Shown here: positions 39,002-47,496 of the stretch, piece by piece
Position numbering within the stretch: the first letter of the stretch is position 1
How the letters are laid out: every line of letters begins with the position of its first letter
Assembly (NCBI GenBank): GCA_027487845.1
Contig: JAIYCV010000029.1
Coordinates: 62,001 to 126,000, forward strand
DNA length: 64,000 bases
Direction of reading: 5' to 3'
Source: Flammeovirgaceae bacterium
GTDB lineage: Bacteria > Bacteroidota > Bacteroidia > Cytophagales > Cyclobacteriaceae
The notes under the pieces: model-generated
What the model saw: the letters and a program-made list of their open reading frames with translations, nothing else
Told to the model about the DNA's origin: nothing
Database searches by the model: none
Translations under genes and position numbers: made by a program

Positions 39002-39564
39002 TATTTTACACGTTCAACATATTCACCTGTGCTGGTTTTCACTTTTATGCGGTCTCCGGTATTAACAAACAATGGAACTTTGATCTCAGCGCCCGTTTCA
39101 ATTGTGGCCGCTTTCAGCGTGCGTGTTGCTGTGTCACCTTGCACTCCAGGTTCAGTATACGTGACGTCTACTTCCACATGCGCTGGGGCTTCTGCAGTAA
39201 TGGGATTTACACCATTTTCGAAAGCTACCAAAAGAGTCACACCTTCTTTTATGAAATTTACTGATTCTCCAAGCAGCACCTTATCAATATAAATTTGCTC
39301 GAAGGTTTCATTGTCCATGATAACCAAACTATCTCCATCAGGATATAGATAATTGTACTCTTTGGTCTCCACCCGTAATTGATCCACGCTATCACCGGGG
39401 CGAAACCTGTTTTCAACGGTTTTACCCGTTCTTACGCTCCGCATTTTTACCTGATAGAAGGCACGTAAATTGCCTGGTGTTCTGTGTTGTAACTCTTCAA
39501 TTTGAACCACTTCGCCATTGTAGCGGATGTAGTTTCCTTTGCTTAAATCTGATACGGTTGCCAT
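39001..39564 (-). CDS. efp: Elongation factor P
   Basis: A 187-residue translation factor that relieves ribosome stalling at polyproline. The three beta-barrel domains are visible (SDLSKGNYIRYNGEVVQIEE; TVENRFRPGDSVDQLRVETK; ATRTLKAATIETGAEIKVPL). The tip loop of domain I reads RTPGNLRAF, with asparagine (residue 32) where a modified lysine or arginine is found in enterobacterial or pseudomonad EF-P. It sits between fabH and accB, and its stop overlaps accB. Confidence 0.95.
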   Translation of the reverse strand: MATVSDLSKGNYIRYNGEVVQIEELQHRTPGNLRAFYQVKMRSVRTGKTVENRFRPGDSVDQLRVETKEYNYLYPDGDSLVIMDNETFEQIYIDKVLLGESVNFIKEGVTLLVAFENGVNPITAEAPAHVEVDVTYTEPGVQGDTATRTLKAATIETGAEIKVPLFVNTGDRIKVKTSTGEYVERVK

Positions 39565-39619
39565 ACTATATAAAAAAGATGTTAAAATTAGTGCTCAATT
39601 ATTAATGGTCCAGCTTTAA

Positions 39620-40615
39620 TCAAGAATTATAGGCCCACTTTACGTAGACTGCCCCCCAAGTGAAGCCGCCTCCAAAGGCAGCTAAAATTAGGTCATCTCC
39701 CTTTTTTAACTTTTTTTCATAATCCCACAAAAGTAAAGGAATAGTGCCTGCTGTAGTATTGCCGTATTTTTCGATGTTCATCATTACTTTGTCTTCCGTA
39801 ATGCCAACCCTGTTTGCAGTAGCATCGATAATTCTTTTGTTTGCTTGATGGGGTACAAGCCAGTCAATACTTTCTGCTGTAAGGTGATTTCTTTCTGCAA
39901 TTTGCGCGGCAACTTCGGCCATATTGGTGACGGCAAATTTAAAAACAGCTGACCCTTCTTGGTAAACAAAATGCTGCTTTTTATCTACTGTTTCGTGAGA
40001 CGCGGGAATTCTGCTTCCCCCAGCTTTCATGTGCAGATAGCTTTCTCCACCGCCATCACTTTTCAAAATTGAATCTACCACGCCTACGTCTTCAGCCGTT
40101 GGTTCTAGTAATACGCAACCAGCACCATCTCCAAAAATAATGCAAGTGGACCGATCTGTATAATCCATTATAGCAGACATTTTATCGCCACCAACCACCA
40201 CTACCTTTTTATACATACCGGATTTAATGAAACTAGCACCGGTAGTAAGTGCATAAATAAAACCTGAGCAGGCGGCACTCATATCGAAGCTAAAAGCATT
40301 TGTTGCGCCAACCGCAGTGGCCACAATATTGGCGGTTGCTGGGAAAGTCATGTCGGCAGTTACCGTAGCAAAAATCAATAAGTCGATCTCTCGGGGGTCT
40401 AGACTTGTTTTTGCAATTAAATCTTTCACGGCATTTATGCCCAATACAGACACTCCTTGATTTTCTCCCTTTAAAATTCTTCTCTCTTTAATCCCCGTGC
40501 GTGAAATTATCCATTCATCACTGGTCTCTACCATTTTTTCTAACTCGTGATTGGTAAGAATATATTCTGGCACATATCCACCAACTCCAGTAATCGCGGC
40601 ATTGATTTTACTCAT
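39620..40615 (-). CDS. fabH: 3-Oxoacyl-ACP synthase III
   Basis: A 331-residue thiolase-fold enzyme condensing acetyl-CoA with malonyl-ACP to start fatty acid synthesis. The catalytic triad is visible as Cys116 (DMSAACSGF), His in VPHQANKRI and Asn in [10 protein letters not shown]; the C-terminus [14 protein letters not shown] is typical. It leads efp-accB-accC and follows rpmF across a terminator-like hairpin. Confidence 0.96.
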   Translation of the reverse strand: MSKINAAITGVGGYVPEYILTNHELEKMVETSDEWIISRTGIKERRILKGENQGVSVLGINAVKDLIAKTSLDPREIDLLIFATVTADMTFPATANIVATAVGATNAFSFDMSAACSGFIYALTTGASFIKSGMYKKVVVVGGDKMSAIMDYTDRSTCIIFGDGAGCVLLEPTAEDVGVVDSILKSDGGGESYLHMKAGGSRIPASHETVDKKQHFVYQEGSAVFKFAVTNMAEVAAQIAERNHLTAESIDWLVPHQANKRIIDATANRVGITEDKVMMNIEKYGNTTAGTIPLLLWDYEKKLKKGDDLILAAFGGGFTWGAVYVKWAYNS

Positions 40616-40653
40616 TGAATCTGACTAATTATAGTTTACCAAACCTATTAAAC

Positions 40654-40679
40654 GAAAAATGCCCGGTTTACCCGAGCAT
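40654..40679 (-). terminator. Hairpin terminator downstream of rpmF
   Basis: On the minus strand ATGCTCGG and CCGGGCAT form an 8-bp stem with one wobble pair and a 5-nt loop, followed by TTTTT. It is placed between rpmF and fabH and should end or attenuate the yceD-rpmF transcript. Confidence 0.7.
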
Positions 40680-40782
40680 CTATGAATTGAGCTAGTTGAA
40701 CACATTTATCCTGATTAGCGAATGTTGCGAAAATCGTTACGCGCGAGGGATAAATCGAGTTGAACGGAAGCATTAGAGAAAA

Positions 40783-40974
40783 TTACGCCAGCACTTCTTT
40801 CTCCATTACTACATTCCCTTTGAAATATAGTTTTCCTTCATGCCAGAAGGCACGGTGAGGTAAGTGGTGTTCTCCCGTAGTAGGATCTACGGAAAATTGT
40901 TTTGCTACCGCTTTGTAATGGGTTCTTCTTTTATCTCTGCGTGTTTTCGAGGTTTTTCGTTTTGGATTTGGCAT
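40783..40974 (-). CDS. rpmF: 50S ribosomal protein L32, cysteine-free form
   Basis: A 63-residue basic protein ([20 protein letters not shown]) typical of L32. The zinc-binding cysteines are absent: [18 protein letters not shown] carries none of the four, so it is a zinc-independent C-minus form. It begins 4 bp after the yceD stop, the conserved yceD-rpmF-fabH order. Confidence 0.95.
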   Translation of the reverse strand: MPNPKRKTSKTRRDKRRTHYKAVAKQFSVDPTTGEHHLPHRAFWHEGKLYFKGNVVMEKEVLA

Positions 40975-40978
40975 GGAC

Positions 40979-41506
40979 TTACTTTTTTATAGTTACTTTT
41001 TTCAATTGTTCCCATCTTGGATCCATTAGTTGCTCAGGATCATTTTCTACAGCAGAAGTAGAAGAGGTATAGACCAATTTCCCTTCCTGCACTTCTTCAT
41101 TATCGTCATGATAGCGCGGGTGAAGTTTTTTCATTGGAATCGCCAAGGTAATAAATTCATGCAGATATTGGCCAATATCTAAATTCACCCTATCTCTGGC
41201 GATGACCACAATCTCTTCGCTTAGTTCTCCCTCTTCTTCACCGTACTTAAAAATGATCTTCTCATTTAACCGGATTGGAAACTTGTAGGGTTCTAGGCTT
41301 CTGTCGCAGACTAACTCTGCTGTCCCGTCTATTTGAAATTGAGCATCAATGAACGTTTCGTGTTTATCCAGACTAACCACCGCGCCAAAATCTCCTTTTG
41401 AAAAAAAATGATTTTGGTAAGCATTAAAAAACGCATCGTTCAATTGAAATGTGAACTGATGAACTTTTTGGCTTAAGCCGAGGATGTTAACACTAAAATC
41501 TTTCAA
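40979..41506 (-). CDS. yceD: YceD family (DUF177) protein
   Basis: A 175-residue protein with the family pattern [18 protein letters not shown] and a C-terminal acidic part ([15 protein letters not shown]). YceD is linked to 23S rRNA accumulation and always lies by rpmF. The start is TTG at 41506; no suitable ATG is near. A TAAATTTG box (plus strand CAAATTTA, 41544-41551) is a possible -7 element. Confidence 0.85.
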   Translation of the reverse strand: MKDFSVNILGLSQKVHQFTFQLNDAFFNAYQNHFFSKGDFGAVVSLDKHETFIDAQFQIDGTAELVCDRSLEPYKFPIRLNEKIIFKYGEEEGELSEEIVVIARDRVNLDIGQYLHEFITLAIPMKKLHPRYHDDNEEVQEGKLVYTSSTSAVENDPEQLMDPRWEQLKKVTIKK

Positions 41507-41635
41507 TTTTCAATCCCTTTTACAGGATTTTAAAATCAGGGTGCAAATTTATTAGGTTTTATTAGAATTCGGCCACAAATCTCGATGAATTTTGCTTTCT
41601 AGGTAAGATAACTGGCATTTTAGGACTATAGAAGC

Positions 41636-42010
41636 CTATTTCTTACTGATTTTTATATTCTCGAACGAGATGCGATCGTACACTTTCACCATAAAATCGA
41701 TTATTTCGCTTTGAAAACCGAGTTTTACCGCAATATTTTTCGCGAATTTAAGTTCGACATGGAAAATCTTTTCATCTACAAAAATTAGACGGGCACACGT
41801 CCAGAGATAGTCGAACTGCTCGTTTTCGGAAAGGTCCTCCAGATTTCCAATGGGCGTTGGATTTCTGATTAGTTCGTTGACGAGTTGCCTGCTGGAACCA
41901 TTTGATTCAGCTATTTTATAAATCATTTCTTTTTCTTCGGTAGCAAAATGTTTGTCAGCTTCGGCTAATTGAATTAAAATATTAAGCCTCCTACTTATAT
42001 CTTTTTCCAT
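41636..42010 (-). CDS. Small TerB-like helical protein
   Basis: A 124-residue helical protein with a TerB-like pattern, LIQLAEADKHFATEEKEMIY in the first half and RLIFVDEKIFHVELKFAKNI in the second. ATG at 42010 is chosen, 7 bp after the pdxA stop, over one at 42031 that overlaps pdxA. Function unknown; co-transcription with pdxA is likely. Confidence 0.6.
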   Translation of the reverse strand: MEKDISRRLNILIQLAEADKHFATEEKEMIYKIAESNGSSRQLVNELIRNPTPIGNLEDLSENEQFDYLWTCARLIFVDEKIFHVELKFAKNIAVKLGFQSEIIDFMVKVYDRISFENIKISKK

Positions 42011-42017
42011 GGCTGTG

Positions 42018-43043
42018 TTAACCCAAGGCATTTTGCCGGTTATTAATAATCTCGGTAGCTAAAAAGATAGCTTGTCTCATAGAACTTTCATCGGCTATGT
42101 TTTTTCCGGCAATAGAATAGGCCGTGCCGTGGTCTGGCGATGTTCTTACAATCGGAAGCCCACCCGTATAATTAACACCGTTAGAAAAGGCAATATACTT
42201 AAAGGGTATCAGGCCTTGGTCGTGATACATAGCCAATATGCCATCAAACTTGGTGTGCGCACCAGAGCCGAAAAAGCCATCGGCAGGAAAAGGCCCGAAA
42301 AGAAGCTTCCCCTTCACTTTTAATTCTTCAATAACCGGTTTCATAACCTGAATTTCTTCCATCCCGATTAATCCTTCGTCTCCGGCATGTGGATTTAGAC
42401 CAAGGATTGCGATTTTAGGCTTTAAAACTCCAAAATCCTTCCTTAATGTCATCTCCATTAGCCGTATCTTTAACTCAAGCCTATCTTTTGTCAGGTGGTT
42501 GGAAATTTCTGACACCGGAATATGATCTGTAACTAAGCCTACTTTTAAGCTTTCGCCTACAAGAAGCATCAAACTTTCGGTAGTGTTAAACTCTTTGGTA
42601 AAGTACTCTGTGTGCCCTTTAAATGGGAAATCCGTGCTGTAAATAGTATTCTTATCTATTGGGGCGGTAACAATGCCATCCAAAAAGCCTTCTTTTAACT
42701 CTTCTACACATTTTTTTAGACTAAGCCAAGCTGCCCGGCCAGCATCTTTTGAGGCTTGGCCAGGGTTTATTTCGATCGCGTCTTCCCAGCAATTGACAAC
42801 ATTTACCGATTTCGATAGTACTTGTCCTTTCGCCCGAACTTGATTGTAGTTAAACTCTTCAATATTCAACTGCTTTTTGTAAAAAGAAAGCACCCTTGAA
42901 GATCCATAAATTACGGGTGTTACTAAATTTAGAATTCTGTTATCTGACAATGCTTTTATTATCACTTCTGGCCCGATTCCATTTATGTCGCCTAAGGTGA
43001 TGCCTATGCGGGGTTTATCTTTCGACTTAAGTTGGTTCGTCAT
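42018..43043 (-). CDS. pdxA: 4-Hydroxythreonine-4-phosphate dehydrogenase
   Basis: A 341-residue enzyme of pyridoxal-phosphate synthesis. Family marks are RIGITLGDINGIGPEVIIKA at the N-terminus, the first metal histidine in FKGHTEYF, LGLNPHAGDEGLIG, and MYHDQGLIPFKY near the end with PIVRTSPDHGTAYSIAGK. It diverges from ksgA; the 85-bp gap contains both promoters. Confidence 0.95.
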   Translation of the reverse strand: MTNQLKSKDKPRIGITLGDINGIGPEVIIKALSDNRILNLVTPVIYGSSRVLSFYKKQLNIEEFNYNQVRAKGQVLSKSVNVVNCWEDAIEINPGQASKDAGRAAWLSLKKCVEELKEGFLDGIVTAPIDKNTIYSTDFPFKGHTEYFTKEFNTTESLMLLVGESLKVGLVTDHIPVSEISNHLTKDRLELKIRLMEMTLRKDFGVLKPKIAILGLNPHAGDEGLIGMEEIQVMKPVIEELKVKGKLLFGPFPADGFFGSGAHTKFDGILAMYHDQGLIPFKYIAFSNGVNYTGGLPIVRTSPDHGTAYSIAGKNIADESSMRQAIFLATEIINNRQNALG

Positions 43044-43117
43044 CTTAAAAATTAAAAAAAATCTTAGCGCGCAAGTTATAATTAAAATTTAGTTTTAGGC
43101 GCTTATTGAGCATTCTC

Positions 43118-43125
43118 TATCTTTG
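43118..43125 (+). promoter_or_regulatory. Possible -7 box (TATCTTTG) directly ahead of ksgA
   Basis: TATCTTTG matches TAnnTTTG but ends only 3 bp before the ksgA ATG at 43129, which would place the transcript start at or within the first codons. It may be fortuitous. Confidence 0.25.
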
Positions 43126-43128
43126 TCC

Positions 43129-43902
43129 ATGCCTCTTGTTCGCCCCAAAAAATACCTCGGTCAACATTTCCTAAAAGATGAAACAATTGCATTTAAAATT
43201 GCGGAAGCACTTAGCGGTAGCTATCCCAATACAATTGAGATAGGTCCGGGAATGGGCGTTCTTACTAAATACTTGCTCAATAGGAAAGAGCTCGATCTTA
43301 CTTGTATTGAAATCGATAAAGAATCGGTGGATTTCCTCAACAAAAATTTCCCACTATTAAAAGGTAAAATTATTAGCGAAGATTTTTTGGAAGTAGACCT
43401 AGCAACTATCAACGAGGGGCCAATTAGTTTGATTGGTAATTTCCCCTACAATATTTCGTCTCAAATCTTTTTTAGTGTACTAGATAATAAAAACCGAGTG
43501 AAGGAGGTTGTCTGCATGCTTCAGAAGGAAGTGGCAGAGCGCATAGCTTCACCGCATGGTTCGAAAACTTATGGTATACTCAGTGTTTTATTACAAGCCT
43601 ATTATTCAATTGAATTTCTTTTTAAGGTTCCACCTGGCGTCTTTTTTCCTCCACCTAAGGTAATGTCGGGGGTAATTCGGTTAACTAGAAACTCAAAAGA
43701 ACAGTTAGCATGTGATGAAACGCTATTCAAAAAAATTGTTAAGCAGGCTTTCCAAATGAGACGCAAGACCTTGCGCAACGCACTTAAAAGTCTAAATTTA
43801 CCAGCATCAATAGTAACACTTGAATTGTTAAATAAGCGTGCCGAACAGTTATCGGTAGAAGAGTTTGTTGGATTAACGAAGTTAATAGAATCATCGAAGT
43901 GA
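43129..43902 (+). CDS. ksgA: 16S rRNA (adenine1518/1519-N6) dimethyltransferase
   Basis: A 257-residue methyltransferase that dimethylates two adenines in helix 45 of 16S rRNA. RPKKYLGQHFLKDETIAFKI at the start, SAM motif I IEIGPGMGVLT and the catalytic NFPYNIS motif are present, as is the C-terminal helical domain (FQMRRKTLRNALK). ATG at 43129 is used rather than TTG at 43123. The stop overlaps the mgtE GTG (GTGA). Confidence 0.96.
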   Translation: MPLVRPKKYLGQHFLKDETIAFKIAEALSGSYPNTIEIGPGMGVLTKYLLNRKELDLTCIEIDKESVDFLNKNFPLLKGKIISEDFLEVDLATINEGPISLIGNFPYNISSQIFFSVLDNKNRVKEVVCMLQKEVAERIASPHGSKTYGILSVLLQAYYSIEFLFKVPPGVFFPPPKVMSGVIRLTRNSKEQLACDETLFKKIVKQAFQMRRKTLRNALKSLNLPASIVTLELLNKRAEQLSVEEFVGLTKLIESSK

Positions 43903-45254
43903 AAGAATTTTTGGAATTTGAGTTAACGAAAGAATTTAGGGATCGCTTTCAGCAGGCAATAGATGATCATGACCATGATTTTATCAGAAGGAGCCTCGAG
44001 GATATCAAACCCGCGGACATTACTGCCCTGCTTTATGAATTCAATAGTGAAGAATCAAAATATGTCCTTGATCTTCTTTCGCTGGAAATACGCTCGCAAA
44101 TTATAAACGATCTTGATTCTGAATCAAGAATACAATTCTTGAAAGTATATAACTCATCGGAGTTGACAGAAGTGGTCAACATGCTCGATTCGGATGATGC
44201 GGCAGATATTTTAAATGAGTTGCCAATAAAGATCAGTGAAGAAATTATTGCGGGTTTAGATGCAATGCTACGTTCTCAAGTAATCGATCTGTTGCGCTAT
44301 GATGCCAACGTAGCGGGCGGATTGATGGCTAAGGAGTTGATTAAAGCTCGTGATTATTGGACGGTTGTTCAGTGTATTGATGAGATCCGAAAACAAGCTG
44401 AAAACGTAACTAAATTTTATGCCGTTTATGTGGTCGATGATCAAGACAAATTGTTAGGCAGAGTGGCACTTTCCAAATTGATTCTTACTGATTCAAAAAC
44501 ATTGGTGAAAGAGATTTTTGATGATGATGTAGTCGCGGTCGAGACCTACCAAGAAGATAGTGAGGTGGCGGAGATAATGAAAAAGTATGATTTAGAATCG
44601 GTGCCTGTTGTAAATGTGCAAGGCCATTTAGTTGGGAGAATCACGATCGATGATGTGGTGGACGTGATTTCTGAACAGGCGGAAGAAGAGCGCCAAATCA
44701 TGTCGGGTATTACCGAGAATGTGGAAGAGGATGACAGCATCTGGTTAAATACCCGCGCCCGTTTGCCATGGTTGTTAATCGGAATTTTGGGCGGCCTTCT
44801 TAGCGCACGCTTTATGGGCTTTTTTGAAGCTGAACTCGCCAGAGTTACAGCCATCGCATTTTTTGTTCCCTTGATTCAAGCAACAGGAGGTAATGTTGGC
44901 ATCCAGTCTTCATCTCTAGTGGTGCAGAGTTTAGCGAACCCTAGTTTCGTGGACGAGGGCTTATGGCAGCGATTGCTCAAAGTTTTTAGCGTTGCTCTCA
45001 TTAATGGATTTTTCCTTTCTGCCATCGTCTACGGAGTAACTTGGATTGTTTTTGGTTCAGGAATCTTGAACTTAGTGGTGTCCATCGCACTTTTTTGTGT
45101 AGTGCTTTTCGCTTCCTTTATCGGAACCATCACACCTTTGATTTTGAATCGCTTTGGTTTTAATCCGGCTTTGGCTTCTGGACCATTTATCACTACCACG
45201 AACGACTTACTAGGCATAGCCATTTATTTTTTAACCATTCACCTTTTGTTATGA
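43899..45254 (+). CDS. mgtE: Magnesium transporter MgtE
   Basis: A 451-residue Mg2+ channel. N domain (to about 130, with DSDDAADILNELP), paired CBS domains (about 135-265, GGLMAKELIKARDYWTVVQC; DLESVPVVNVQGHLVGRITI), a plug helix and five transmembrane helices from about 285 containing ATGGNVGIQSSSLVVQSLA, the selectivity region. It starts with GTG overlapping the ksgA stop. Confidence 0.95.
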   Translation: MKEFLEFELTKEFRDRFQQAIDDHDHDFIRRSLEDIKPADITALLYEFNSEESKYVLDLLSLEIRSQIINDLDSESRIQFLKVYNSSELTEVVNMLDSDDAADILNELPIKISEEIIAGLDAMLRSQVIDLLRYDANVAGGLMAKELIKARDYWTVVQCIDEIRKQAENVTKFYAVYVVDDQDKLLGRVALSKLILTDSKTLVKEIFDDDVVAVETYQEDSEVAEIMKKYDLESVPVVNVQGHLVGRITIDDVVDVISEQAEEERQIMSGITENVEEDDSIWLNTRARLPWLLIGILGGLLSARFMGFFEAELARVTAIAFFVPLIQATGGNVGIQSSSLVVQSLANPSFVDEGLWQRLLKVFSVALINGFFLSAIVYGVTWIVFGSGILNLVVSIALFCVVLFASFIGTITPLILNRFGFNPALASGPFITTTNDLLGIAIYFLTIHLLL

Positions 45255-45382
45255 TCAATTTTTATGATCAAAAAAGTGGAGATAGCAGATGTAAGTTCTT
45301 TCTGAAAATAGATTTGCAGTTAAAAACTTAATAGTATATTTATCCTGTGAGAAGGGGATTCGCTTACGTATTGAAAAGTACT

Positions 45383-46234
45383 ATGAAGTTTTTTAGAAAA
45401 AAGTTAAAGCAGTTAGAGGATTTTTATAATGACATCGTAGAGAAGCCATTGCTTACTACTTCAATTGTTCTCTTGTTCGTCATCCTGTTGGTGTTAGGGC
45501 TCAGTTTTTCTTATTACCTCAATGAGTTTAATACTTTTTGGCCACAGATTTTAGCGGAGGCTCACGGTATGATTTTCGATATCGCTATCATTGGTATTCT
45601 GATTTTTTGGCTAAACCAAAATGGAGAGGTTCGCCAACGAATTAGAACCTACAAAGATGAAATCGATGACTTTCGTTTATGGGAATCTGAGGAAGCGGCC
45701 TTCCGAACTGTTGGTAATATTAAACGTCTGAACAGGCATAAGATTCATGAAATAAACTTGGTGAACTGTCATTTGAATCGCACCAATCTAAGTTATGTAA
45801 ACCTAAAAGGCTCAAACCTAAATTCAGCGGATATTTCCAATTCGTCACTTATTGAAACGAATCTTGAGAACACCCGACTCAATCAAACGAACCTCGAAAA
45901 TTCTAACTTAAATCAGGCTAACTTAAAAGGCGCCTACGCAAGCGGAGCAAACTTTAAAGATGCATTTCTTATCAAGTCGCAATTCGAAAATTCGTTTCTT
46001 ATCAAGGCTAATTTTACCAACGCTTTTTTAATGGAAGCCAATTTGCAAAATAGTTATCTGATGGGTGCCGATTTTGAAAATGCGAGTTTGTATAAGGCAG
46101 ATCTTCGCGGTGTAAAAGGTCTTACGATTGAGCAGTTAGAAAAAACAAAGACAATATACTTGGCTAAGTTTGATGATGAAATGTGGGAATTGATAAAGCT
46201 AAACCTTCCAGATTTAGTAAGTGCTAGCGTTTAG
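45383..46234 (+). CDS. Membrane-anchored pentapeptide-repeat protein
   Basis: A protein of about 283 residues. Two transmembrane helices (about 25-50 and 65-90) are followed by a short linker and about 20 pentapeptide repeats of A(D/N)LXX type (NLSYVNLKGSNLNSADISNS, ANLKGAYASGANFKDAFLIK) that build a right-handed quadrilateral beta-helix on the cytoplasmic side. A few repeats start FLI or FLM and are more hydrophobic. Function unknown; some such proteins mimic DNA or scaffold membranes. A GTG at 45347 is an alternative start. It ends ahead of a strong terminator (46275-46313). Confidence 0.8.
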   Translation: MKFFRKKLKQLEDFYNDIVEKPLLTTSIVLLFVILLVLGLSFSYYLNEFNTFWPQILAEAHGMIFDIAIIGILIFWLNQNGEVRQRIRTYKDEIDDFRLWESEEAAFRTVGNIKRLNRHKIHEINLVNCHLNRTNLSYVNLKGSNLNSADISNSSLIETNLENTRLNQTNLENSNLNQANLKGAYASGANFKDAFLIKSQFENSFLIKANFTNAFLMEANLQNSYLMGADFENASLYKADLRGVKGLTIEQLEKTKTIYLAKFDDEMWELIKLNLPDLVSASV

Positions 46235-46274
46235 CGCTTTTTTGATTTAAAGAATTAAAGCTTAATTTTACGCC

Positions 46275-46313
46275 AACAACGGCCTCATACAACGAAGCCG
46301 TTGTTTCTTTTTT
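46275..46313 (+). terminator. Rho-independent terminator after pentapeptide-repeat gene
   Basis: AACAACGGC and GCCGTTGTT form a perfect 9-bp stem with a 13-nt loop, followed by TCTTTTTT. It lies between the pentapeptide-repeat gene and greA. Confidence 0.85.
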
Positions 46314-46354
46314 ATGAAGGTATCCGAGTTGGTAGCAATTTTAGATGAAAAGTT

Positions 46355-46831
46355 ATGAGTAAGAAATTTTCGTATTACACTAAGGAAGGACTTGATAAGT
46401 TGACGGGTGAATTAACGATGTTAAAAACGAAAGGACGTTCTGATATTGCAAAGGCAATTGCCGAAGCGCGCGATAAAGGTGACTTGAGTGAAAATGCAGA
46501 ATATGATGCTGCGAAAGATGCCCAAGGACATTTGGAAGCTAAGATTGCTCAACTCGAAGATGTTGTAGGTAATGCTCGCCTGATTGATGAATCAACGATC
46601 GATATCTCGCAAGTGTCAATACTATCTAGAGTTACGATCAAGAATAAAAAGAACAACGCCACGGTAACTTATTTGCTGGTATCAGAAGAAGAGGCGGATT
46701 TAAAAGCCGGGAAAATATCTACACAGTCGCCCATTGGAAAAGGATTGCTTGGAAAAAAAGTTGGAGAATCTTCTTTGATTAAAACCCCTGCTGGGGAAAT
46801 TGAATTTCAGGTAATGAACATTACACTTTAG
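46355..46831 (+). CDS. greA: Transcription elongation factor GreA
   Basis: A 158-residue factor that restarts arrested RNA polymerase by stimulating transcript cleavage. The coiled coil carries the tip acidic pair in DKGDLSENAEYDAAKDAQG; the C-terminal domain has SPIGKGLLGKKVGES. Standard length and position ahead of the HIT gene. Confidence 0.95.
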   Translation: MSKKFSYYTKEGLDKLTGELTMLKTKGRSDIAKAIAEARDKGDLSENAEYDAAKDAQGHLEAKIAQLEDVVGNARLIDESTIDISQVSILSRVTIKNKKNNATVTYLLVSEEEADLKAGKISTQSPIGKGLLGKKVGESSLIKTPAGEIEFQVMNITL

Positions 46832-46886
46832 CATGCGGTTTTATTCGCGTTATGGTTCAAAAGTTAAAGTATAATTTTCAGTTGAA

Positions 46887-47276
46887 ATGACAATCTTTTC
46901 GAAGATCATTAGCAGAGAAATAACCGCCCATATAATAGCGGAAGATAATCAGTTTATTGCTTTTCTTGATATCATGCCATTAGCAGAAGGACACACGCTT
47001 GTTGTGCCAAAGAAGGAAATTGATCGTTTTTTTGATTTGCCTGATTCGGAGCTTGCATTGATCAACCTTTTTGCCAAGAAAATCGCAATGGCAATTGAAA
47101 AAACATTCCAATGTAATCGAGTTGGTATTTGTGTCATTGGATTGGAAGTTCCACATGCTCATATGCACCTTGTTCCGCTTAACGCTAGCAATGACCTAAA
47201 TTTCAGCAACCCGAAATTGAAGCTGACCAGTGCTGAGTTGGCCGAAATTGCCAAAAGAATCAAGGCCCACCTTTAG
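46887..47276 (+). CDS. HIT family nucleotide hydrolase
   Basis: A 129-residue histidine-triad protein: FSKIISREITAHIIAEDNQF at the start and the catalytic triad EVPHAHMHLVPL. Hint-like members hydrolyse nucleoside phosphoramidates. It stands 55 bp after greA and is probably in one transcript with it. Confidence 0.9.
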   Translation: MTIFSKIISREITAHIIAEDNQFIAFLDIMPLAEGHTLVVPKKEIDRFFDLPDSELALINLFAKKIAMAIEKTFQCNRVGICVIGLEVPHAHMHLVPLNASNDLNFSNPKLKLTSAELAEIAKRIKAHL

Positions 47277-47496
47277 CCATTTGATGTGTTTTTTATACAC
47301 ATTAAGAATCTTTACAACAAATAATTGCCTTTTGTATTAAAGAGTCGACAATTTTTGCTCTATTCGATTTCTTTTAAACAGAAAAAAAATTACCTTTTAG
47401 CGTCATTTTAAAAATTGTGTTCTTTAATCTCATTTTTTGGGTAGATAAAGTTTCGCAAGTCGTTCAATTGACCAACTTAAAAAACAATATTAAAAC

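Noticed and set aside
45250..45285. Two TGATCA words around an AT-rich loop after mgtE
   Set aside because: The 6-bp stem is weak, each word is itself palindromic, and the following A-run is in the wrong sense for a plus-strand terminator.
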